A stretch of 64,000 nt of DNA from Paenirhodobacter enshiensis. Lineage in GTDB: Bacteria > Pseudomonadota > Alphaproteobacteria > Rhodobacterales > Rhodobacteraceae. Both the position numbers and the translations under genes were made by a program. Numbering within the stretch: position 1 is the first letter of the stretch; each line of letters begins with the position of its first letter. Location: the NCBI RefSeq assembly GCF_000740785.1, contig NZ_JFZB01000003.1:124001-188000 (forward strand), given 5' to 3'. The notes under the pieces are model-generated. The model worked only from the letters and a program-made list of their open reading frames with translations, was not told where the DNA came from and ran no database searches. Below are positions 47,690 to 56,801 of the stretch, piece by piece.

Positions 47690-48094
47690 ATGTCTTTAGA
47701 CAAAGCGATCTCCGATGCAATGAGCACCATCCCCGAGTGCGTGGCCGGGGGGTATGTCGATATGACCTCCGGGATGTTGCTGGGCGTCAAGACGCTCAAC
47801 TCGCATCCGCAGGAAATTCTCGACATGGTGGCCGCGACCACGGCCGATCTGTTCGAAGGGCAGAATATCCGCCACATCGAGCAGGCCTTCGCCAAGGCCC
47901 GCGGGATCGAGAACGACCATCCGCGCTACTTCCAGGAAGTGATGGTGTTCAGCGAAAACCTCCTGCACATCTTCATGCGCGCCAAGAAGCGGCCCGATCA
48001 TGTTCTGGTGTTCGTGTGCCGGCGCAATGCCAATGTCGGCATGGTGCTGACCAAATCGCGCATGGCGCTGGACGCCGTGGTCGCGGCACTCTGA
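47690..48094 (+). CDS. Conserved hypothetical protein, roadblock/LC7-like
   Basis: 134-residue soluble protein starting MSLDKAISDAMSTIPECVAG. The layout (opening helix, GYVDMTSGMLLGVKT strand pair, central helix, then HVLVFVCRRNANVGMVLTKSRMALDAVV) resembles roadblock/LC7 or profilin-like regulatory domains that accompany GTPases or sensor kinases, but the match is by eye. Good codon structure and AGGACCTGAC before the ATG support expression. Isolated in gene-poor DNA; function unknown. Confidence 0.65.
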   Translation: MSLDKAISDAMSTIPECVAGGYVDMTSGMLLGVKTLNSHPQEILDMVAATTADLFEGQNIRHIEQAFAKARGIENDHPRYFQEVMVFSENLLHIFMRAKKRPDHVLVFVCRRNANVGMVLTKSRMALDAVVAAL

Positions 48095-48807
48095 TCCGCT
48101 GTCAGGGCAAGAAACTCCGCCGGGACATTGCCTGCAATGGCCCGGCTTCCGCCCCCGGGTGCGGGGAAGGCCGCAGATTTGTTGCACATGTCGACGATCG
48201 GGATCCGGTATGGGAAAACTGACGGTTAAGTCAGCCCTATGCCGAAGGCCGCCCCTTCCCGCCACCGCATGACGAACGGGCCCAAGGACAACGCGTCGCC
48301 CGGGCGGCGTTGCTCGTTTTCGATCAGGGGCGATCCCGGGATCGCGCGGCATACCGGCGAAACCGTCAGCCGCCGATTGAGACTCTCCCGGACAAAACGC
48401 CATTCAGACCCGACTGACGCCGAGCCCAGGCGCCACCGCCGGCCCGAGGTCCTTGGCGAAGGAGATCCGTGTTCATAAGCGGATGACCGCCCCAGGCCTG
48501 GCCGACGCGGCGATGCGAGTGGGCGCAGGGCCCGCGTGGGCAATGGACACCACGACAGCCGAAATCCAGATCTGCGCCCCGCCCCGTGGCGCTTGCGGCT
48601 CAGCCGTGAATCGCCGCCCGGGCCTCGAAAGAGGCCGAAATCGGGGGCATCGCCTGAAGCAAGGGGACAACGGGACGGATCGTCCTTCGCGCCGCTATGG
48701 CTGACAAGACCCCGCGGGGCCGAAGTCGCGCTCGCGGATCCCGGCCGCCCGGCCCGGCAGACAGTCGACGCCGGGACGATGACGTCCTTCGGGAAGCCCT
48801 GCCGCCA
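48095..48807. other. Gene-free interval
   Basis: About 710 bases with no supported gene. Several overlapping open frames exist on both strands but all are Arg/Pro/Gly-rich and mutually exclusive, as expected of GC-rich non-coding DNA. A small hairpin CTGAC-GGTTAA-GTCAG lies at 48220-48235. Confidence 0.45.
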
Positions 48808-49077
48808 TCAGGCCGCGAGAGGAAGCTCCGCCTGTTCTTGCGGCACGAAGCCCGCCGTGCAGGCCGCATGAAGGAAGGCCCGGCGTGCTTCGCTGACGGG
48901 ACCCAGGCAGTCCATGGCGGCCTCGAGCCGGCCAAGCGCACTCTGTCGGGCCGCATCCGTAACCGGCCACTTCCTGAGAAGCCAGTATTGCGCCTGTTCG
49001 ATCGTGCTGAACCTTTTCACCTCACCTTCCGGCGAGATGACGAAGGACATGGGTTCACCCCAGTAAATTTCTATCAA
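48808..49077 (-). CDS. DUF982-family small protein
   Basis: 89-residue protein starting MIEIYWGEPMSFVISPEGEV; the pattern of a strand pair, then IEQAQYWLLRKWPVTDAAR, a cysteine-bearing helix (ALGRLEAAMDCLG) and EARRAFLHAACTAGFV matches DUF982 proteins, common in multiple copies in Rhizobiales and Rhodobacterales. Function is unknown; copies often lie on plasmids and in accessory regions. ATG 49077 gives the typical N-terminus. Confidence 0.75.
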   Translation of the reverse strand: MIEIYWGEPMSFVISPEGEVKRFSTIEQAQYWLLRKWPVTDAARQSALGRLEAAMDCLGPVSEARRAFLHAACTAGFVPQEQAELPLAA

Positions 49078-49912
49078 TGTTTTGGTCTTTCATGGAAAAC
49101 GCGAAATGGAAGACGGCAGCGCCGGCTATCCTCTCGCGGAGGGCAGCGCAGCCAAAGGCCGCTCGCGCCAGGTTGATTTGTTCGCCATTGCCCGGACAGA
49201 CGCCGCGCACATCGCGACGGCCTCTGCCACTGCGGTCAGGATCGACGTCGGTCGTCGCGGTCTGACCGGGGCCCGGTGGCACGTTCGGCTTGCCGACATG
49301 CCGCATGGACGAGCCCGCTTCTCCTGTCGACCGCCAGTGCGGTCGGGACGACTGTTCCGGTCTGATTGACCTGCTTCACGCTGCCGCCAGGGGCCATCGT
49401 GGGTTCCTTTTCCGTTATGCCGCTCCGCAGAATGCGGGGGCTGGCAAAGCTCAAGATCGTAGCTGAGCCGGAAGGAACAGGGTCCGAGAAGAAGAGATGC
49501 GAGACCTATATAGCGGCTTTTGCCGCAAATTGCGAGGACAATAAAACTGTTCCTCTGCCCGCGACCCCGCAACCCCTTCGCAGGACAGAAGATTATGTCT
49601 CGCAATGCAGCAGGCGACACCCCCGGAACAGTCCCCCTTTGCCGATTCGCTGCAGGTTTTGTGCAGCGCGGCTGTTCCGGGGGCTCGCAATTCCGCGCGG
49701 CGCCCCCATATGTGAAAGATCTGCAGTGTTCATCCCGGGGTCGGCGACCGATCTTGGCGGGCGTCGTGGCGCCAGCCGGATGGACCGCGCAGGTGTGTCC
49801 CCTCCGCCGGAGCGGACCTGCAGGCCGAAGGGCTGATCGCGACGGCGCCATCCGTCCTTGCGACGTGTCATCAGACCCCGATTGACCGCGTTATCGAAAG
49901 GATGCCGAAAGC
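49078..49912. other. Gene-poor interval
   Basis: About 835 bases without a gene I can support. Base composition varies, with an AT-richer patch around 49440-49560. A 53-codon minus-strand frame beginning MAPGGSVKQVNQTGTVVP at 49397 has an AAGGAACCC site before it and might be translated, but its C-terminal half is Arg/Asp-rich and not convincing. Confidence 0.4.
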
Positions 49913-50077
49913 ATGAAAGCCCCCGAACCGAAAAAGCTGACCCCCGCACGCACCGCGCAGGCTACCTCGAAAAAGCCGCAAGGCGGCGAACGGAAGTCGA
50001 TCTTCGATATTTCCTATGCCCCTGAAGGGGCCGAGCTGCGCAGGCCCTGGTCGCGCTTCGATCGCAAGACGCACTGA
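49913..50077 (+). CDS. Small basic hypothetical protein, 54 residues
   Basis: Reads MKAPEPKKLTPARTAQATSK, a Lys/Pro-rich disordered start, then a more ordered SIFDISYAPEGAELRRPW segment. The codon structure in the second half looks coding and GAAAGGATG precedes the ATG. No family is recognised. It lies upstream of the cold-shock gene on the same strand, 237 bp away. Confidence 0.5.
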   Translation: MKAPEPKKLTPARTAQATSKKPQGGERKSIFDISYAPEGAELRRPWSRFDRKTH

Positions 50078-50164
50078 AGCTCCGGGCGCCGCGACGCGCC
50101 TCCGGCGACAGCCCATAGCGACAACCGGCCGCCCCCGCCCGAACCGGGGGACGGCGCTTTTGCT

Positions 50165-50191
50165 TTGTCATATGCAAAGAAATCGTATAGC
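50165..50191 (+). promoter_or_regulatory. Possible cold-shock gene promoter
   Basis: TTGTCA (50165-50170) and TATAGC (50186-50191) with a 15-base spacer, shorter than ideal, 124 bp before the cold-shock ATG. The long AT-rich 5' untranslated region that follows is typical of cold-shock mRNAs. Confidence 0.35.
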
Positions 50192-50314
50192 GTGGTTGAG
50201 CTACGTTGTTCCCAACTGCACCTGTCTCCCTTATCGGCTTCAGTCTGCCTTTTTGAATTGACTGAGCCGGGCCGCCGCGTACCGCGGGTGGCATTCATTG
50301 CAGGAGATATCACG

Positions 50315-50521
50315 ATGGCCAATGGCACCGTGAAATGGTTCAACCCCACCAAGGGTTTCGGCTTCATCCAGCCGCAGAATGGCGGACGGGACATCTTCGT
50401 CCACATCTCCGCACTTGAGCGCGCGGGGATCGCGCAGCTCGCAGACGGGCAGGCCGTCACCTACGAAGTCGAGAGCGGCCGTGACGGTCGCGAGTCGGCC
50501 AGCGACCTGAAGCTCGCCTGA
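50315..50521 (+). CDS. Cold-shock protein (CspA family)
   Basis: Single-domain RNA chaperone, 68 residues. RNP-1 KGFGFIQ (13-19) and RNP-2 DIFVHIS (26-32) are intact, and the fold is complete to the C-terminus. Such proteins bind single-stranded nucleic acid, melt RNA structure and act in cold or stationary phase. GCAGGAGATATCACG before ATG 50315 gives a good ribosome site; an open frame 50 codons upstream is untranslated leader. Confidence 0.95.
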   Translation: MANGTVKWFNPTKGFGFIQPQNGGRDIFVHISALERAGIAQLADGQAVTYEVESGRDGRESASDLKLA

Positions 50522-50542
50522 CCTGATCCCTGATCGGTCCCT

Positions 50543-50565
50543 GATCCGGCCGCGATGGCCGGATC
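50543..50565 (+). terminator. Hairpin after the cold-shock gene
   Basis: GATCCGGCC (50543-50551), loop GCGAT, GGCCGGATC (50557-50565), 21 bp past the stop. No T-run follows, so its role as terminator is moderate. The rest of the gap to 50866 shows no gene. Confidence 0.5.
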
Positions 50566-50790
50566 GCACGGCGCCGAGGGCCGCCTCACCCCGGGGATCC
50601 GCTGTTTCCGTCGCGAAACGCCCCCCGGTGCAAACCGCCCCGCCCCAATCCCGCACAAGGCAGCCCCACCGCGGATCCGGCCTTCCCGGCCGCGTCCCGT
50701 GCGCGCCGTCCAAAGAGATGAAAGCTGTCGCCGGAGGCGGGCGATACAGGTTCACGGTTCCGAATGTGCCGTAAAACCGATTGTCGATCC

Positions 50791-50825
50791 TTGACAAATC
50801 CGTGAACTTCTAGAGGCATACGGGG
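50791..50825 (+). promoter_or_regulatory. Possible promoter of the amidohydrolase operon
   Basis: A perfect TTGACA at 50791-50796; the best -10 candidate is AGGCAT at a 17-base spacing (50814-50819), a weak match. It lies 70 bp before the amidohydrolase ATG and may need an activator. Confidence 0.4.
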
Positions 50826-50866
50826 GGTGCGCATCCCCTGCGCCCGCGAAGCAATCGGAGACCATC

Positions 50867-52054
50867 ATGTCGCAACAGGCCAATGATCCGGGGACCGAGA
50901 TCGACCGCCTTGTGCGCGGGATCGAACCCGCGCTGATCGCGCTGAGGCGTGACATCCACGCCCATCCCGAGATCGGCTTCGACACGGTGCGCACCGCCGG
51001 CATCGTCACCGGGGAACTGCGCCGCATCGGCCTGACCCCGAAGACCGGCGTCGGCCGGACCGGCGTCGTCGCCGAGATCAGGGGCAGCCGTCCGGGCCCG
51101 TGCCTGATCCTGCGCGCCGACATGGATGCGCTGCCGATCCACGAGGAAACCGGTCTGCCCTTCGCCTCGACGGTGCCGGGGCGGATGCACGCGTGCGGTC
51201 ACGATCTGCACACCTCGGCACTTCTGGGCGCGGCCGAGGCGCTGGTCGCGCTGGCGCCGCAGCTCGCCGGCACGGTGCGGCTGGTGTTCCAGCCGGCCGA
51301 GGAAACCCAGGAAAGCGGCGCGGCGGCGATGGTCGCCGACGGCGCGGCCGAAGGGGCCGACATGGCCATCGCCTTCCACAACCGCCCCGAGACCCCGGCG
51401 GGCGAGATCGTGCTGAACACCGGCGCAAGCACGGCGTCGAGCGACGAATTCCGCGTCGTGCTGCACGGCAAGTCCGGCCATGCGGCCCGGCCCCATGCGG
51501 CGATCGACCCGATCGTCGGCGCGGCGCATATCATCACCCAGCTGCAGACCGTAATCTCGCGCGAGATGGATCCGGCGCTGTCGGCGGTGCTGACCATCGG
51601 CCATATCGCCGGCGGCGCGACGCAGAACATCATCCCCGACAGCTGCATGTTCGAAGGCACGGTGCGCTGCCGCTCGCCGAAGTCGCGCGATCTGGCCGAG
51701 GCCTCGTTCCGCCGCATCTGCGAGAACGGCGCGGCGGCGCTGAACCTGCGCGCCGAGGTCGAATATGTCCGCGGCGCCCCGGCGCTGCTGAACGACGCGC
51801 ATATGATCGAACGCACCGCCGAGGCGCTGAGCGCCCAGTTCGACAAGCCGGTCACCGTGCGTCCGGGCACCTCTTTCGGGGCGGAGGATTTCTCGTATTT
51901 CTCCGAGATCCTGCCCTCGGTGCAGATCTTCGTCGGTTCGGGCCAGCCCGGGCGCGACGACCGGGTTCACAACTCGGACTATCAGCCCGACGAGGCCTGC
52001 ATCGCGCAAAGCGCCATCGCGCTGACCCGCATGGCCGTCGAATTCCTGTCCTGA
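50867..52054 (+). CDS. M20-family amidohydrolase
   Basis: Metal-dependent N-acyl amino-acid hydrolase, 395 residues, of the hippuricase/IAA-amino-acid hydrolase group. RRDIHAHPEIGFDT near 28-41, metal-binding MHACGHDLHTSALLG near 106-120, the Glu pair in QPAEETQESGA near 143-153, and GKSGHAARPH near 205 in the dimerisation domain are typical. It begins an apparent operon with an amino-acid ABC importer, so it probably releases a free amino acid from an acylated import substrate. ATG 50867 follows AATCGGAGACC. Confidence 0.9.
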   Translation: MSQQANDPGTEIDRLVRGIEPALIALRRDIHAHPEIGFDTVRTAGIVTGELRRIGLTPKTGVGRTGVVAEIRGSRPGPCLILRADMDALPIHEETGLPFASTVPGRMHACGHDLHTSALLGAAEALVALAPQLAGTVRLVFQPAEETQESGAAAMVADGAAEGADMAIAFHNRPETPAGEIVLNTGASTASSDEFRVVLHGKSGHAARPHAAIDPIVGAAHIITQLQTVISREMDPALSAVLTIGHIAGGATQNIIPDSCMFEGTVRCRSPKSRDLAEASFRRICENGAAALNLRAEVEYVRGAPALLNDAHMIERTAEALSAQFDKPVTVRPGTSFGAEDFSYFSEILPSVQIFVGSGQPGRDDRVHNSDYQPDEACIAQSAIALTRMAVEFLS

Positions 52055-52089
52055 TCCGGATGTCCCGGACCCAAACCGCGAGGAACACC

Positions 52090-52938
52090 ATGACCATCAC
52101 CCGCAGCACCTTCCTGCGCGCCGGTATCGCCGCCGCCGCCCTGCTGTCCGCCGGCCCGGTGCTGGCCGAGGGCAAGAAGCTCGTGTTCGTCACCGAAGGC
52201 GCCTTCCCGCCCTTCAACATGACGAAGCCCGACGGCACGCTCTATGGCTTCGAACCCGATCTTCTGGCCGAAGTCGCCAAGCGCGCCGGTTTCGACTACG
52301 AGCTGAAGGCGCAGGCCTGGGACGGCATGATCCAGGGCGTGGCGGACGGCAAGTTCGACGGCGCGGTCGATGCGGTGACGATCACCGCGAAGCGCCTTGA
52401 GGTCGTCGACTTCTCGGCGCCCTACACCACGGGCGGCTCGACTTTCGCGGTGGCGAAGGACAGCGGTCTGACCCTGCCGGGCACCGGCACGGCGGTCGAT
52501 CTCGGCGATGCCGCCGCGACCGAGGCGAGCGTCTCCGCCATCGCCGAAGCCCTGAAGGGCAAGACCGTGGGCGTCCAGGTCTCGACCATCCAGTCGGATT
52601 TCCTGAACACCTATCTCGCGCCGCGCGGCGTGACGATCCGTACCTATCCGAACGGCCCCGACGTCTATCAGGATCTGATGAACGGCCGCCTCGACGCGGC
52701 GATGTCCTCGATCACCAACATCTCGGCCTTCCTGAAGAAGAACAAGGACACCGCCGAGGCGACGGGCGCCTCGTTCAAGGGCGGCATCATGGGCGCGGGC
52801 GTCGGCATCGTCGTGCAGAAGGGCAACAAGGAGCTCGCCGACAAGATGAGCGCCGCGCTGAAATCCATGTCGGACGATGGCACGCTGGAAGCGCTGTCGA
52901 TGAAGTGGTTCGAGATGAACGTCACGCCGAAGCTCTGA
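52090..52938 (+). CDS. Amino-acid ABC transporter binding protein
   Basis: Periplasmic solute-binding protein (family 3), 282 residues, with a signal peptide about 1-26 (AALLSAGPVLA) and the domain starting LVFVTEGAFPPFNMTKPDG, the polar amino-acid receptor signature. Conserved ligand-contact segments DGAVDAVTITAKRLEVVDFS near 98-117 follow. The precise ligand is not readable. First of four transporter genes, 35 bp after the amidohydrolase. Confidence 0.92.
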   Translation: MTITRSTFLRAGIAAAALLSAGPVLAEGKKLVFVTEGAFPPFNMTKPDGTLYGFEPDLLAEVAKRAGFDYELKAQAWDGMIQGVADGKFDGAVDAVTITAKRLEVVDFSAPYTTGGSTFAVAKDSGLTLPGTGTAVDLGDAAATEASVSAIAEALKGKTVGVQVSTIQSDFLNTYLAPRGVTIRTYPNGPDVYQDLMNGRLDAAMSSITNISAFLKKNKDTAEATGASFKGGIMGAGVGIVVQKGNKELADKMSAALKSMSDDGTLEALSMKWFEMNVTPKL

Positions 52939-52941
52939 CGG

Positions 52942-53658
52942 ATGGAGGATCTCGCGCTTCTGGGCTTCGGGCCCGACGGTTGGGGCAAGGTGCTGGTGCA
53001 GGCCGGGCTGATGACACTGGCGGTCTCCGTCGCGGCATTCGTCGTCGGGCTGGCGCTCGGCACGCTGATCGCCTGGGGCCGGGTCTCGGGCGGCGGCATG
53101 GCGCGTGCGCTCGCCCATGGCTACACCGCGGTGATGCGCGGCGTGCCCGAGATCCTCGTCATCTACCTGTTCTATTTCGGCGGCCGTCAGGTGGTGACGG
53201 CCGTCGGAACCGCGCTCGGCTTTCCCGGGCCGTTCGACATCTCGGGCTTCATGGCGGGGATGCTGGCCATCGGGCTGATCTCGGGCGCCAATCAGGCCGA
53301 GGTGCTGCGCGGCGCCTGGCAGGCGGTGCCCAAGGGCACGATCGAGGCCGGCCGCGTCGTCGGCATGAGCCGCTTCACCCTGTTCCGCCGGGTGATCGCG
53401 CCGCAGGCGCTGGTCACCGCGCTGCCGGGGCTGGGCAATCAGTGGCAGTCGGTCATCAAGGAATCGGCGCTGGTCTCGGTCACCGGGCTGGTCGAGACGA
53501 TGCGTCAGGTCTCGGTCGCGGCGGGCACCACGCAGGAGCATTTCCTGTTCTACGCTGCCGGGGCCGCGATCTATCTGGCGATCACCACGCTCTCCGATCA
53601 GCTGTTCCGCCTGGCCGAGCGCCACAGCCTGCGCGGCCATCAGCAGGGGGGGATGTGA
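52942..53658 (+). CDS. Amino-acid ABC transporter permease (first)
   Basis: Inner-membrane permease, 238 residues, HisQ/HisM type with about five helices. The ATPase-contact loop around 120-150 reads [21 protein letters not shown], carrying the EA...G coupling motif. It starts three bases after the binding-protein stop and ends two bases before the second permease. Confidence 0.92.
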   Translation: MEDLALLGFGPDGWGKVLVQAGLMTLAVSVAAFVVGLALGTLIAWGRVSGGGMARALAHGYTAVMRGVPEILVIYLFYFGGRQVVTAVGTALGFPGPFDISGFMAGMLAIGLISGANQAEVLRGAWQAVPKGTIEAGRVVGMSRFTLFRRVIAPQALVTALPGLGNQWQSVIKESALVSVTGLVETMRQVSVAAGTTQEHFLFYAAGAAIYLAITTLSDQLFRLAERHSLRGHQQGGM

Positions 53659-53660
53659 GC

Positions 53661-54350
53661 ATGGATCTGTCTTTCATCGGCACGATGTTCCTGCGCATCC
53701 TCGGCGGTCTGCCGCTGACGCTGAACCTGTGGGGGCTGTCGCTGCTGGGCGGCGCGATCCTCGCGCTCGGGCTCAATCTGCTGCGCACGACGCGGGTGGG
53801 CGACAAGGTGGCCTCGGCCTATGTCTTCGTGTTCCGCGGCACGCCGCTGCTCATCCAGATCTTCATGATCTATTTCGGTCTCGCGGGCTTCGGCTTCATC
53901 CGGCACAGCGTGCTGTGGCCGTTCCTGCGCGAACCCTATTGGTGCGGACTTCTGGCGCTGGTGCTGAACGATGCCGCCTATACCTCGGAGATCCTGCGCG
54001 GCGGTCTGCGCGCCGTGCCGCGCGGCGCGGTCGAGGCGGGGCGGGTGTCGGGCATGTCGCGCTTCACCATCCTGCGCCGCATCACGCTGCCCCTGGCGAT
54101 CCGTCAGGCGCTGCCCGCCTATTCGAGCGAAGTGATCTCCATGCTCAAGGCGACGGCGCTCGTCTCGACCATCACCCTGATGGACATGACCGGCATCGCC
54201 CGCGCCGCGATTTCCGAGACCTGGCGCGCCGTCGAGATCCTGCTCAGCGCGGCGGCGATCTACCTCGCGCTGTCGCTGATCGTCACCCAGCTCAGCGTCT
54301 GGATCGAACGCCGGCTCTCGCCGTGGCAATTCCAAAGGACCAACCGATGA
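53661..54350 (+). CDS. Amino-acid ABC transporter permease (second)
   Basis: Partner permease, 229 residues, with the [19 protein letters not shown] segment near 53-71 and the coupling loop [21 protein letters not shown] near 113-133. Together the two make the heterodimeric channel. Its stop overlaps the ATPase ATG (ATGA). Confidence 0.92.
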   Translation: MDLSFIGTMFLRILGGLPLTLNLWGLSLLGGAILALGLNLLRTTRVGDKVASAYVFVFRGTPLLIQIFMIYFGLAGFGFIRHSVLWPFLREPYWCGLLALVLNDAAYTSEILRGGLRAVPRGAVEAGRVSGMSRFTILRRITLPLAIRQALPAYSSEVISMLKATALVSTITLMDMTGIARAAISETWRAVEILLSAAAIYLALSLIVTQLSVWIERRLSPWQFQRTNR

Positions 54351-55132
54351 CCGATACCTCCAAGACCGTCCTGTCGATCGCGGGCCTGCGCAAGAGTTTC
54401 GGCGCGAACGAGGTTCTCAGGGGCATCGACCTCGCGGCGAGCGATGGCGATGTGATCTCGATGATCGGCGCCTCGGGCTCGGGCAAGAGCACGCTGCTGC
54501 GCTGCATCCCGATGCTGGAAATCCCCGACGCCGGCACCGTCGGCGTGGGCGAGGACCGGGTCTCGCCGCGGGGCGGGCGGCTGACCCGCGCCGAGGAGGC
54601 GACGGTGCGCCGGATGCGCTGCCAGCTCGGTTTCGTGTTCCAGAACTTCAACCTCTGGCCGCATCGCACTGTGCTGGAGAACGTGATCGAGGCGCCGCTG
54701 TTCGTTCAGGGCCGCGCGCGCTCCGAGGCGGTGGACGAGGCGATGGCGCTTCTGGACAAGGTCGGTCTGGCGGCGAAACGCGATGCCTATCCGGCGCATC
54801 TGTCGGGCGGCCAGCAGCAGCGCGTGGCGATCGCGCGCGCCCTCGCGCAGCACCCCCGCGCCATCCTGTTCGACGAGCCGACCTCGGCCCTCGATCCCGA
54901 GCTGGTGGGCGAGGTGCTGAAGGTGATCCGCTCGCTCGCCGAGGAAGGCCGCACCATGCTGATCGTCACCCATGAGATGGGCTTCGCGCGCGAGGTCTCG
55001 TCGCGGGTGGTGTTCCTGCATCAGGGCCATATCGAGGAGGACGGCACCCCCGCCGAGGTGTTCGGCGCCCCGAAATCCGAGCGTGCCCGCGCCTTCCTCG
55101 CCAGCCATTTCGACCGCAACCGTCAGGGATAG
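54347..55132 (+). CDS. Amino-acid ABC transporter ATPase
   Basis: GlnQ/HisP-type ATPase, 261 residues. Walker [10 protein letters not shown] near 40-48, the polar amino-acid subfamily motif [21 protein letters not shown] near 98-118, signature [15 protein letters not shown] near 151-165 and Walker [14 protein letters not shown] follow. Completes the importer; seven bases before the GntR gene. Confidence 0.93.
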   Translation: MTDTSKTVLSIAGLRKSFGANEVLRGIDLAASDGDVISMIGASGSGKSTLLRCIPMLEIPDAGTVGVGEDRVSPRGGRLTRAEEATVRRMRCQLGFVFQNFNLWPHRTVLENVIEAPLFVQGRARSEAVDEAMALLDKVGLAAKRDAYPAHLSGGQQQRVAIARALAQHPRAILFDEPTSALDPELVGEVLKVIRSLAEEGRTMLIVTHEMGFAREVSSRVVFLHQGHIEEDGTPAEVFGAPKSERARAFLASHFDRNRQG

Positions 55133-55139
55133 CCCGCCC

Positions 55140-55826
55140 ATGCGCCAGCCGATCGAACGAAAGAGCCTTCAGGATCAGGCCGCCGACTGGCTGCGCAGCG
55201 CCGTTGTGCGGGGCGATTTCGCCCCGGGCGAGGTGCTGACCGAACAGGCGCTCACCGAGCGCATCGGAACGGGACGCGGCACGGTGCGCTCGGCGCTGTT
55301 CGCGCTCGAAGCGCAGGAGCTGGTGACCCGCACGCCCTATTCGAGCTGGCGGGTGGCAGTCCTCGATGCGCAGACGATCCGTGAAATCTATACCCTGCGC
55401 TCTGCCTATGAAGAGCTCGCCGCGCGGCTTCTGGCGACGGGGCGCGAAAGCCTGGGCACCGCGGCGGTCGAGGCGGCCTTCGCCGATCTCGATGCGGCCG
55501 AAGGCGGCGACAGCGACACGCGCGTCGCGGCCGATCTGGGGTTCCATGCGAGTTTCGTGCGCCAGACCGGGCACCGGCTGCTGATCCGCCGGCACGGGCA
55601 GCTCGCCGACAAGATGGAGTGGCTCTATCGCTGGTCGGAAAGCCACTGGCCGTGCCGCAACCCGCTGGTCGCCGAGCACCGCCCGCTGTTCGACGCGCTG
55701 ATGACCGGCACGCCCGAGGCGGCCGAGCGCGCCGTGCGCGACCATATCGACTATTCCATCGCTCAGGATCTCGCGGGGTTTCATTCCCTCGCGCAGGACG
55801 GCCTGACGCATCCGGAGGACACATGA
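55140..55826 (+). CDS. GntR-family (FadR/FCD subgroup) regulator
   Basis: 228-residue regulator with an N-terminal winged helix (LTEQALTERIGTGRGTVRSALF near 33-54) and a C-terminal all-helical FCD ligand domain, with metal-binding His residues in FHASFVRQTGHRLL and AEHRPLFDAL. Such proteins usually repress a nearby catabolic or uptake operon until the substrate or product binds. It overlaps the next gene (ATGA), so it is within the operon it probably controls. Confidence 0.9.
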   Translation: MRQPIERKSLQDQAADWLRSAVVRGDFAPGEVLTEQALTERIGTGRGTVRSALFALEAQELVTRTPYSSWRVAVLDAQTIREIYTLRSAYEELAARLLATGRESLGTAAVEAAFADLDAAEGGDSDTRVAADLGFHASFVRQTGHRLLIRRHGQLADKMEWLYRWSESHWPCRNPLVAEHRPLFDALMTGTPEAAERAVRDHIDYSIAQDLAGFHSLAQDGLTHPEDT

Positions 55827-56716
55827 CCGAAATCACTCTTCTCGACGGCGGCATGGGCCGCGAACTCGAACGCAGCGGCGCGCCGTTCCGGCAGCCCGAA
55901 TGGTCGGCGCTCGCGCTGATCGAGGCGCCCGAGACCGTCCAGCGCGTCCACGAGGGCTATATCCGCGCCGGCGCGCAGGTCATCACCACCAATTCCTATG
56001 CCCTCGTGCCGTTCCACATCGGCGAGGAGCGCTTCCGCACCGACGGGCCGCGGCTTGCCGATCTGGCAGGCCGGGTGGCGCGGGCGGCGGCCGATACGGC
56101 GCCGGGCGTGCGCGTCGCGGGCTCGCTGCCGCCGGTGTTCGGTTCCTACCAGCCGGAGCTGTTCGAGCCGGTCAAGGCGCAGGAATATCTCTCGGTTCTG
56201 GTGACGGGCCTGTCGCCTTACGTCGATCTGTGGCTCGCCGAGACGCAAAGCAGCCTCGAAGAGGCGCGCGCCGCCGCTCAGGCGGTCGCGGGCACCGGCA
56301 AGCCGCTGTGGATCTCGTTCACCTTGCATGACGAGGACGGCGCCGAAGACCGCGAGCCGCAGCTTCGTTCCGGGCAGAGCGTGCGCGATGCGGCGCGCCT
56401 CGCGGTCGATCTCGGTGCCGAGACGATGCTGTTCAACTGCTCGCGTCCCGAGGTGATGGGTGCGGCGCTCGATGCGGCGCGCGCCGCGGCACCGGGGCTG
56501 CGCCTCGGGGTCTACGCCAATGCCTTCGCCAATTCGCAGGACGAGGACGGGGCGGCGAACGAGACCGTCTCGACGATCCGCGCCGACCTCGATCCGCCGC
56601 ATTACTGCGGTTGGGCCGAAAACTGGACCGCGCGCGGCGCGAGCGTGATCGGCGGTTGCTGCGGTATCGGCACCGAGCATATCCACCATCTGGCGGACCA
56701 TCTGAAACACGGCTGA
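55823..56716 (+). CDS. Homocysteine S-methyltransferase family protein
   Basis: Zinc-dependent methyltransferase of the MmuM/BHMT group, 297 residues. LLDGGMGRELERSG at 6-19, the mid-region QVITTNSYALVPFH, and three zinc-ligand cysteines, one in LFNCSRPE near 202 and the adjacent pair in IGGCCGIG near 281, are in place. S-methylmethionine, a betaine or a related methyl donor with homocysteine as acceptor is the expected reaction. Last gene of the operon, followed by a strong terminator. Confidence 0.9.
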   Translation: MTEITLLDGGMGRELERSGAPFRQPEWSALALIEAPETVQRVHEGYIRAGAQVITTNSYALVPFHIGEERFRTDGPRLADLAGRVARAAADTAPGVRVAGSLPPVFGSYQPELFEPVKAQEYLSVLVTGLSPYVDLWLAETQSSLEEARAAAQAVAGTGKPLWISFTLHDEDGAEDREPQLRSGQSVRDAARLAVDLGAETMLFNCSRPEVMGAALDAARAAAPGLRLGVYANAFANSQDEDGAANETVSTIRADLDPPHYCGWAENWTARGASVIGGCCGIGTEHIHHLADHLKHG

Positions 56717-56744
56717 TCCGTCGCAGGCCAGTCGAAAACGGCAA

Positions 56745-56780
56745 AGCCGCGCGGGGGAAGCGTCCCCGCGCGGCTTTTTC
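56745..56780 (+). terminator. Rho-independent terminator after the methyltransferase gene
   Basis: Twelve-base arms AGCCGCGCGGGG (56745-56756) and CCCCGCGCGGCT (56764-56775) followed by TTTTTCC. It closes the amidohydrolase-to-methyltransferase unit. Confidence 0.9.
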
Positions 56781-56801
56781 CTGTCAGGGCTGGGCGCCGG
56801 C

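Noticed and set aside
49236-49454. A 72-codon minus-strand frame with a fair ribosome site
   Set aside because: The C-terminal half is Arg/Asp-rich and other frames overlap; noted in the gap entry but not called as a gene.
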